In this document: positions 57,952 through 64,000 of the stretch, piece after piece | How positions within the stretch are numbered: position 1 is the stretch's first letter | Layout: each line of letters opens with the position of its first letter | NCBI GenBank assembly: GCA_963665575.2 | Contig: CAXXDW010000002.1 | Coordinates: forward strand, 62,001 to 126,000 | Reading direction: 5' to 3' | Source: Rariloculus sp963665575 | Lineage (GTDB): Bacteria; Pseudomonadota; Gammaproteobacteria; Steroidobacterales; Rariloculaceae | DNA: 64,000 bases | Notes under the pieces: model-generated | What the model was told of the DNA's origin: nothing | Databases searched by the model: none | Seen by the model: only the letters and a program-made list of their open reading frames with translations | Translations under genes and position numbers: made by a program

Positions 57952-58665
57952 ATGCCGATAACGACGACTGAACCTCCCTGGTGGGGCCGTTGGCGCGAAG
58001 CCGACGGCGCGACGATCCTGCACGTCGACCTGAGTGCGGATGCCGGGCGGGAGGTGCTCGCCGTTGCCCTGCTTGACGAGGCGGAGCAGGTGCGCCGGCG
58101 CCGCCTGCTCGCGGCCCGCGCCCGGCGCGAGTTCGCGCTGTGCCGCGCGGCGCTGCGGGTCGTTCTCGCCGAGCGCCTGGGCTGCGACAACCTGCAGCTT
58201 TCCTTCGGCTACCTCGAGCACGGCAAACCCTTCGCGATGGTGGACGGCCTGCGCGCGGCTACGGCGTTCAACGTCAGCCACAGCGGCCGACACGGTCTGA
58301 TCGCGATCGCCGAGCACAAGCAGGTCGGCGTCGACGTGGAGGAGCGCCGTCCGAGAAAGGACCTCGAGGGCATCGGCAGCCTGGTCTTCAGCACGGCCGA
58401 GCGGCAGTTGCTGGCGGCGGCCGACGACCGGAACAAGCGCGAGGTGTTCTACCGGCTCTGGAGCCTCAAGGAAGCGCTGATCAAGGCGATCGGCACGGGC
58501 TTTTCGCTGGCTCCGACGGGCATCGAACTCCCGGCCACGATGTTGCGCGGCGCCAGGTCGGGGGAGTACCGGTTCGCGCATTCGCCTGCGGAGACCTGGA
58601 AGCTCGTTGACCTCGGTGAACGACGGTTTGCGGCCGCGCTGGCCTACCCGGTGACGTTGCCGTAG
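57952..58665 (+). CDS. Sfp-type 4'-phosphopantetheinyl transferase
   Basis: 237 aa. The three family motifs are visible: F-N-V-S-H-S-G-R-H-G-L, G-V-D-V-E (metal-binding Asp/Glu) and R-L-W-S-L-K-E-A-L-I-K-A (catalytic Glu/Lys). It moves phosphopantetheine from CoA onto carrier proteins, here presumably the ACP encoded next and the PKS carrier domain. Its placement with ACP and PKS genes makes this a dedicated activating enzyme. Confidence 0.92.
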   Translation: MPITTTEPPWWGRWREADGATILHVDLSADAGREVLAVALLDEAEQVRRRRLLAARARREFALCRAALRVVLAERLGCDNLQLSFGYLEHGKPFAMVDGLRAATAFNVSHSGRHGLIAIAEHKQVGVDVEERRPRKDLEGIGSLVFSTAERQLLAAADDRNKREVFYRLWSLKEALIKAIGTGFSLAPTGIELPATMLRGARSGEYRFAHSPAETWKLVDLGERRFAAALAYPVTLP

Positions 58666-58822
58666 CGATCCGCGGCTGCCCCCCGCGGCTCACTCAACTC
58701 CAATCGCTGCAGCGCTTGTGCCCGGAATTGCCCGTGTCCTACAATCGCCGCGCTATTGTCGCAGCAAAAAACCCGATTTTTTCACTGGCTTGCAATAGCT
58801 TTCGTACACGGGGAGTACGTTC

Positions 58823-59053
58823 ATGTCCAATACCGCAGATCGCCTCGGAACACTCATCAGAGACAATCTCGACCTCGATCACGATCCCGATCTCGACGCG
58901 AAATTTTCCGACGTGGCCATCTCGTCGGTTGAAGCGGTCGCGTTCTTCAAGTTGGTCAACGAGGAATTCAGCCTCGGCCTGGCTGCTGAAGAGTGCCGTC
59001 AGTTCGAGACCCTGAGACAACTCGTCGACTTCATCGACGCACGTGGAGGCTGA
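58823..59053 (+). CDS. free-standing acyl carrier protein
   Basis: 76 aa, a four-helix carrier protein: acidic N-terminus (D-N-L-D-L-D-H-D-P-D-L-D), a phosphopantetheine site in V-A-I-S-S-V-E-A-V (the usual D-S-L is altered to S-S-V), and E-C-R-Q-F-E-T-L-R-Q-L-V-D-F-I. GGGGAGT precedes the ATG. It lies between the PPTase and hydrolase genes, suggesting use in the neighbouring polyketide pathway rather than fatty acid synthesis. Confidence 0.85.
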   Translation: MSNTADRLGTLIRDNLDLDHDPDLDAKFSDVAISSVEAVAFFKLVNEEFSLGLAAEECRQFETLRQLVDFIDARGG

Positions 59054-59215
59054 GCAGTCTCAGCCACTTCGGGACAACCGTCGCCGCTGCCTTCACGGGC
59101 CGTCGAACGGGGCCGTCCCACGCGACATTCGAAGACAGACCTCTTCGTCGCCTGACCATGCCGTCGCTGGTGCCGGCCTGAAGGCTGGCGCCGGCCGGTC
59201 CACGCGTGTTCGCTC

Positions 59216-60115
59216 GTGAGCACGCAGACCCTCTGGGAACTCCCCGAACCGCTCGCAACGCTCGAGGTTCGTCTCGACGACAACACCGTCACGACGGTGC
59301 GCCGGCACGGCAATCCCCTGGGCCCCCGCCTGGTCCTGAGCCACGCCAACGGCCTTGCGATCGATCTTTACTATCCCTTCTGGTCGTTGTTCGCCGACGA
59401 TTTCGACCTCGTCGTCTACGATCTCAGGAATCACGGCTGGAACGCGGTCGGGCCGCAGCGGGACCACAACATCCCGACGCTGATCCAGGATCAGAATCTG
59501 ATTCTCGAGTGCGTCGCCGAGACCTGGGGCCATACACGGACCTATGGGATATTTCATTCGGTCTCCACACTCGTGGCCATTCTCGCTGCCACCGAACTGT
59601 ATTCGGGACTCGTTCTGTTCGACCCGCCCTTGTGCAAGCCTGCCGCGAACGAATCGGAATTCGACGCGGCGGCCGAGCGCACGGCCGCCATGACACGGCG
59701 TCGGAGCGCGACTTTTCGAACGATGTACGAACTCGTGGAAGTCCTCATGGTCGTCCCCGGCTTCAGCCGTGTCGTTCCCGGCGTGCGCGAGCTCATGGCG
59801 AGCACGACGCTTCGCCCACGCCGCGACGGCGACGGCTACGAACTGCGCTGCCCGCGCGAATACGAAGCCCAGATCAGCGAATACATCCGGGGCTTTGCGC
59901 CGTTGCTGGACCTCTCGCTCCTGACCTGCCCGACGAAGGTCATCGGCGCCGACCCCACGCTGCCGTACGCCTATCTGCCGACCTTCGACCTGAGTCAGGC
60001 GACGGCCGTCGACTACGACTTCGTCCCCGAGGCGACGCACCTGCTGCAGCTTGAGAAGCCCGGGGAATGCGCGGCGCTCGTCAGGGAGTTTCTGGCAGCA
60101 AACGGCGCAGGCTGA
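59216..60115 (+). CDS. alpha/beta hydrolase
   Basis: 299 aa from GTG 59216. It has an alpha/beta-hydrolase fold: L-V-L-S-H-A-N-G-L (oxyanion strand), Y-D-L-R-N-H-G after it, a nucleophile-elbow region Y-G-I-F-H-S-V-S-T, acidic V-I-G-A-D-P-T, and the late E-A-T-H-L-L-Q histidine. The elbow lacks the usual glycines (G-x-S-x-G becomes F-H-S-V-S), so activity may be unusual. The context with ACP and PKS suggests a type II thioesterase or product-release role, but this is inference. Confidence 0.78.
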   Translation: MSTQTLWELPEPLATLEVRLDDNTVTTVRRHGNPLGPRLVLSHANGLAIDLYYPFWSLFADDFDLVVYDLRNHGWNAVGPQRDHNIPTLIQDQNLILECVAETWGHTRTYGIFHSVSTLVAILAATELYSGLVLFDPPLCKPAANESEFDAAAERTAAMTRRRSATFRTMYELVEVLMVVPGFSRVVPGVRELMASTTLRPRRDGDGYELRCPREYEAQISEYIRGFAPLLDLSLLTCPTKVIGADPTLPYAYLPTFDLSQATAVDYDFVPEATHLLQLEKPGECAALVREFLAANGAG

Positions 60116-60225
60116 CGGCGCACGGCCGAAGGCACGCCGGCCAAGCCGCGTCCAACTTGGCGAACCGCGAGAGCGCGACGCGAATTACCCCGGCTGGCGA
60201 CGCTCGATCGGGTTCCGTGCCCGTG

Positions 60226-63200
60226 TCAGCTCACCGATTTTCGTTCCGGAAGCCAGAAGCGGCGTTGCTGGAACGGATAATCGGGCAGCGCGATCCGCCG
60301 CCGCATTTCTCCGGCAAAAAGCTTCTCGAAGGACAGCGCGTGCCCCGCCTCGTAGGCCGAGGCACAGGCTTGCACCAGGTCCGTATCCGAGTCCGCGAAC
60401 TGGTCCGGTTCCGCAGCGGCGCCTTCCGGTCGTGGGAACGCAGCCGATGCCGGGTCGCCGGGCGCGGCCGGCGATCCGGAATGCTCGTATGTGTCGGCGA
60501 TCGCACTGAGCCGCTCGCGCAGCGAATCGGCATCGTGAAACACGACGGCGGCGCGATGGCTGAAATGACTGCGCCCCACGGAGGCGGTCCAGGCCATGTC
60601 CGAGAGCAGCGCTGCGCCCGCCCCGTCATCGCCATCGAGGATGTCCGCCGCCTCGTCGAGCCAGGCCAGGTAGCGCCGCGCGAGCGCACGGAGCGCTTCG
60701 CCGGATTTGGCGGACAACGGCAGGAGCCGCTTGTCCTGCGGCTCACTCCCGTCCTCGCGCGGGGGCGATTCCGCACCTGTGCCCGGCGCTGCGCCGGCAC
60801 CCGGTACGGCACCCGCACGCGGCACGGTGCCCGCGCCCGACACGGCACCTGCACGCGCACCCGGCGCTGCACCCGCACCCGGCGCTGCACCTGCACCCAG
60901 CACGGCACCTGCACGCGATACGGCACCCGCATCCGGTACGGACGGCGCGACGAGGCGCGCATTGCCGGCGGGAGGCCGCCAGCCGTTGCCGCCGGCAATG
61001 CCCTCGGCCACGCTGGCGCCGTCGGTCATGGCAGCGTCGCCCGTTTCGGTGGCCCGGTCGGCGCCGGCAGTTCGTTCAGCCCCGGTCGTTGGATCCGTCG
61101 AGGCAGCTCGGTCGGCCCCGGTCGTTGGATCCGTCGAGGCAGCTCGGTCGGTCCCGGTCGTTGGATTCGTCGGCGCGGCCCGGTCCGCCTCGGCATAGCC
61201 CTCGATGACGACGTGGGCGTTCACGCCCGATATCCCGAACGCACTGACACCGGCTCGCGGCGGCCGGCCGGGCACTTGCGGCCAGGCGGCCGGCTCCGAC
61301 ACCACTCTGAGCGGTAGCCGCTCCCAATCGACGAGCGTACTCGGGTCGCGAAAATGCAGTTGCCGCGGGATCGCGCCGTGGCGCATCGCGAGTACGGCCT
61401 TGATCAGGCTCGCGATTCCGGCCGCCGACTCGAGATGACCGATGTTGGTCTTGACCGAACCCACGAGTAGCGGATGGTCCGCATCGCGTCCCTTGCCGTA
61501 GGCCGCGGCCGCGGCCTGCAGTTCGATGGGATCGCCGAACGCGGAGCCCGCGCCGTGGGCCTCGAGGTAGTCCACTTCCGCCGGCGCGACGCCCGCCTGC
61601 GACAGGGCGCGCTCGATGACCCTTTCCTGGGCCGGACCGTTCGGAACGGTTGCACCGGCCGTGGCCCCGTTCTGGTTGACCGCCGAGCCGCGGATCACGG
61701 CCCAGACGCGGTCGCCGTCGGCCTCGGCGTCGGCAAGCCGTTTCAGCACGATCATCCCGCAGCCTTCGCCGCGCACGAAGCCGTTCGCGCCGGCATCGAA
61801 GGTCCGGCAGGCGCCCTCGTTCGACAGCATCCCGAGGTCCGCCATTTCCCGTGTGATCCCCGCCGAGAGCACCGCGCTCGCGCCGCCGACGAGCGCCATG
61901 TCCGCTTCGCCGAGGCAGAGCCCCATGACGGCCTGGTGCACGGCCACCAGCGACGAGGCGCAGTTCAGTTCCACGGGCATGCTGGGTCCGGCGAGGCCGA
62001 AGCGATACGCGAGCCGGCCTGCCGCCATGCTCGCGGCGGTGGCGAGATAACCGATGCCGTAGTCACCGCGCTTCATGAGGTCGCGGTATTCGCTCGTCGC
62101 GATGCCGATATAGACGCCGGTGAGGCTGCCCTTGAGCCCGTCGGGATCGAGCCCGGCGTCCTCGAACGCCCGCCAGCTCGTCTCGAGCAGCATGCGTTGC
62201 TGTGGATCGATGAGCCGCGCCTCGATCGGAGCGATGCCGAAGAAGCGCGCATCGAAGCGGTCGATGCCCTCGACGAAACCGGCCCGGCGATAGGCGGCGT
62301 AGTGGCCGCTCAGTTCGTTGAGGTAGTCGTCGCGAATACCCGATTCCTGGCGCTGCGCGCTCACGGCATCGTAACCGGCACCGAGCTGGCGCCAGAACGA
62401 GGGCAGGTCGGGCGCGCCGGGGAAGCGGCATGCCATGCCGATGACGGCGATGGCGTTGTCGGCGATGGCGTTGTCGGCGATGGCCTGGCCCGGCGCCGCT
62501 GCCATGAATTGCGGCGCGGGTTGCGCCACGGATTGCGGCACGGGTTGCGCGATGGCTTGAGGAGTGCCGGAGGGAGCGCCGGCTGGGGCGGCAACAGGAG
62601 CCACAGCAGGACCGGCAGCAGGAGCCGCCGCAGGACCGGCAGCACGAGCGCCGGCGGAAACGGTGGCCGGAGCCGTAGCAGTGCCGGAGGCAACAGCGCC
62701 TGCAACGGCAGCGCCCGCAGCGTCTCCGCCGGCCAGGTCGGCCAGTTCGGTCGCGAGGTGGCCCGCGAGCGCGGCGATGTCCGGGTAGTCGAACACGACC
62801 GTGTTCGAGGCCGTGTAGGCGCCGGCGAACGCGCGGTTCAGCCGGTTGCGCAATTCCACGGCCATGAGCGAGTCCATGCCGAGATCGAAAAAGCCCACCG
62901 TCGGCGCGGGCGTCGACGGCAGCCTCAGCACGGCCTTGACTTCCTCCTGCAGGAACGACACGAGCACTTCGGTGCGCGCCGCCTCGGGCGCGCTCTGCAG
63001 GCGCGACTGCAGGTCCTCGCCGGAGGCCCCGTCCGCCTCGTCGTCCTGGCCTTCGGCCAGCAGATCCTCGAGCAGCGGTGGGCGGTTCTCGAGCGACTCG
63101 CCGAACGCGACCCAGTCGCGCGTGACCACGACGCTGGTCGTGGCATCGTCGCGCACGAGCCGGTCGAAGGCCCTCAGGCCCTGTTGGGGAGTGATCCACT

Positions 63201-64000
63201 CGATCCCGCCGCTTGCCGAGCGCCGGCTCATCCGCTCGCGCTGTTCCTCGGCTTCGCCGATTTCCGACCACGCGCCCCAGGCGATGGCCTGGCCCGCGAG
63301 CCCGAGCGCGCGCCTGTGCGCTGCGAGTTGGTCGAGGAAGGCATTGGCCGCGGCGTGGTTCGATTGCCCGGGATTGCCGAGCACGCCCGCGACGCTCGAG
63401 AAGAGCACGAACATGTCGAGGTCGCGGTCGACGGTCGCGCGGTGAAGCTGCCAGGCGCCGAGCACCTTCGGCCAAAGCACCGTCTCGAAGCTCTCCCAGG
63501 TCTGGTTGCCGATCGCGGCATCGGCCAGCACGCCGACGCTGTGAATGACGCCGCCGAGCGGCGGCAGGCTCGCATCCATTCGCTCGAACATGGCGTCGAG
63601 CGCGGCCGGGTCCGTGACGTCCGCAAGTTCCACCTGCACCGTGGCTCCGCGCCCGCGCAACGCCTCGAGCGCGGCTTCGGCCTCGGCGTCCGGAGCCCGC
63701 CGGCCGTTGAGCACGATGACGCCCGCGCCGCGCTCGGCGAGCCAGCCGGCCACGGCAATCCCGATGCCGCCGAGTCCACCGGTTACGAGGTAGCTGCGGT
63801 CGTCGCGAAGCTCTCCCCGGGCGAGCGGCGAGTTGGTCAGGACGATCTTGCCGATGTGCCGGGCTGCCCGCATGCACTTGATCGCCGCGGAGGTCTCGGC
63901 CAACGGCCAGCGCGCGTGGCGCAACGGTTGCAGTGTGCCGTCGGCCAACTGGGCGAGCACGCGGCGCAGGATGACTCCGGCATGGGCCGGGTCGTCTTCC
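60226..64000 (-). CDS. type I polyketide synthase, C-terminal portion (ER end-KR-ACP-KS, no AT)
   Basis: The gene enters from the right edge; 1,258 residues are visible. In order: the end of an enoylreductase (H-I-G-K-I-V-L-T), KR (about 63790-63180; T-G-G-L-G-G-I-G), ACP (about 62980-62740; L-G-M-D-S-L-M-A-V-E), a long Ala/Pro linker, KS (about 62450-61200) with C in V-E-L-N-C-A-S-S, H in E-A-H-G-A-G-S and H in K-T-N-I-G-H. Then a post-KS linker (L-L-P-L-S-A-K-S) runs straight into a post-AT linker (L-P-D-Y-P-F-Q-Q-R-R-F-W-L) and stops. AT, DH and thioesterase are absent after the KS. The KR catalytic Tyr position reads His (Q-S-N-H-A-A-A-N). Linkers are swollen by tandem repeats. Confidence 0.92.
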   Translation of the reverse strand, partial: EDDPAHAGVILRRVLAQLADGTLQPLRHARWPLAETSAAIKCMRAARHIGKIVLTNSPLARGELRDDRSYLVTGGLGGIGIAVAGWLAERGAGVIVLNGRRAPDAEAEAALEALRGRGATVQVELADVTDPAALDAMFERMDASLPPLGGVIHSVGVLADAAIGNQTWESFETVLWPKVLGAWQLHRATVDRDLDMFVLFSSVAGVLGNPGQSNHAAANAFLDQLAAHRRALGLAGQAIAWGAWSEIGEAEEQRERMSRRSASGGIEWITPQQGLRAFDRLVRDDATTSVVVTRDWVAFGESLENRPPLLEDLLAEGQDDEADGASGEDLQSRLQSAPEAARTEVLVSFLQEEVKAVLRLPSTPAPTVGFFDLGMDSLMAVELRNRLNRAFAGAYTASNTVVFDYPDIAALAGHLATELADLAGGDAAGAAVAGAVASGTATAPATVSAGARAAGPAAAPAAGPAVAPVAAPAGAPSGTPQAIAQPVPQSVAQPAPQFMAAAPGQAIADNAIADNAIAVIGMACRFPGAPDLPSFWRQLGAGYDAVSAQRQESGIRDDYLNELSGHYAAYRRAGFVEGIDRFDARFFGIAPIEARLIDPQQRMLLETSWRAFEDAGLDPDGLKGSLTGVYIGIATSEYRDLMKRGDYGIGYLATAASMAAGRLAYRFGLAGPSMPVELNCASSLVAVHQAVMGLCLGEADMALVGGASAVLSAGITREMADLGMLSNEGACRTFDAGANGFVRGEGCGMIVLKRLADAEADGDRVWAVIRGSAVNQNGATAGATVPNGPAQERVIERALSQAGVAPAEVDYLEAHGAGSAFGDPIELQAAAAAYGKGRDADHPLLVGSVKTNIGHLESAAGIASLIKAVLAMRHGAIPRQLHFRDPSTLVDWERLPLRVVSEPAAWPQVPGRPPRAGVSAFGISGVNAHVVIEGYAEADRAAPTNPTTGTDRAASTDPTTGADRAASTDPTTGAERTAGADRATETGDAAMTDGASVAEGIAGGNGWRPPAGNARLVAPSVPDAGAVSRAGAVLGAGAAPGAGAAPGARAGAVSGAGTVPRAGAVPGAGAAPGTGAESPPREDGSEPQDKRLLPLSAKSGEALRALARRYLAWLDEAADILDGDDGAGAALLSDMAWTASVGRSHFSHRAAVVFHDADSLRERLSAIADTYEHSGSPAAPGDPASAAFPRPEGAAAEPDQFADSDTDLVQACASAYEAGHALSFEKLFAGEMRRRIALPDYPFQQRRFWLPERKSVS
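61065..61190 (-). repeat. 36-bp tandem repeats in PKS post-KS linker
   Basis: Three to four in-frame 12-residue units of the type D-R-A-A-S-T-D-P-T-T-G-A follow the KS domain. A second low-complexity tract of G-A-G-A-A-P units lies just downstream (about 60770-60930). They lengthen the linker without obvious function. Confidence 0.8.

Noticed and set aside
60226..64000. Assignment of the PKS to a named sponge-symbiont PKS class
   Set aside because: Only the C-terminal part is visible, and class assignment needs the KS phylogeny and the missing N-terminal modules.
1..64000. tRNA, rRNA or replication origin
   Set aside because: No cloverleaf-like, rRNA-like or DnaA-box-rich segment was recognised by eye on either strand; a covariance-model scan would be needed to exclude small RNAs.

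Overview
The window reads as a chromosomal segment of a GC-rich Gram-negative bacterium, most likely an uncultured, possibly host-associated gammaproteobacterium. The Gram-negative evidence is a TonB-dependent receptor, two surface-exposed autotransporter-like proteins with C-terminal barrels or anchors, and an outer-membrane-style HlyD/ABC export operon. The host-association idea is only an inference. It rests on eukaryote-like domains (ankyrin, SRCR, FN3, cadherin, Calx-beta, a kexin-like protease), a type I PKS, and an unusual density of toxin-antitoxin (TA) genes. No rRNA, tRNA or CRISPR array was recognised.

1-6.3 kb: the 5' end of an FAD oxidoreductase, a nitroreductase, a SnoaL-like protein, then a TetR / HlyD / ABC-ATPase / ABC-2 permease operon with a palindromic operator at the TetR promoter, and an orphan HigA antitoxin. 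6.4-11.9 kb: a cyclophane RiPP locus. It has a precursor peptide with a Tyr/His/His core, a radical SAM/SPASM maturase and a 2OG-Fe(II) oxygenase in one operon, with an aKG-HExxH type peptide hydroxylase farther away. Between them, on the opposite strand, sits a two-gene AAA ATPase + HNH module resembling the Septu (PtuAB) defence system. 12.1-16.9 kb: a TPP-riboswitch-controlled thiamine salvage operon (TonB receptor, YkoF-like thiamine-binding protein, PnuC-type transporter, choline-kinase-fold kinase).

17-32 kb: a fused MFS/spermidine-synthase-like protein, a YadA-anchored coiled-coil adhesin whose 3' end is duplicated around a DUF433/DUF5615 TA pair, and a giant multidomain autotransporter with an SRCR domain and a frameshift near its 3' end. 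32-35.3 kb and 43.7-47.7 kb: two related, mosaic TA islands (mazEF, parDE, fitAB/vapBC, relE/xre, antidote fragments, small membrane coiled-coil proteins) sharing operators, promoters and a 33-bp repeat. Many members are truncated or frameshifted. 35.5-43.6 kb: a kexin-like subtilase, a diheme cytochrome c, an AbrB/VapC pair, a beta-hydroxyacid dehydrogenase, a small membrane protein and a secreted ankyrin protein.

48-54.4 kb: secreted proteins of unknown function including a DUF6152 protein preceded by 35-bp tandem repeats, a complete IS1182-type element inserted exactly at a stop codon, and a DUF1778/GNAT TA pair. 54.5-64 kb: a frameshifted DUF4153 membrane protein, 2-methylcitrate synthase, then a polyketide region with an Sfp-type phosphopantetheinyl transferase, a free-standing ACP, an alpha/beta hydrolase, and the C-terminal part of a type I PKS (ER end-KR-ACP-KS) whose last module has lost its AT. 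Recurrent themes are short tandem repeats that add low-complexity peptide to otherwise conserved proteins, and many single-step frameshifts. The frameshifts could be real decay or sequencing error.
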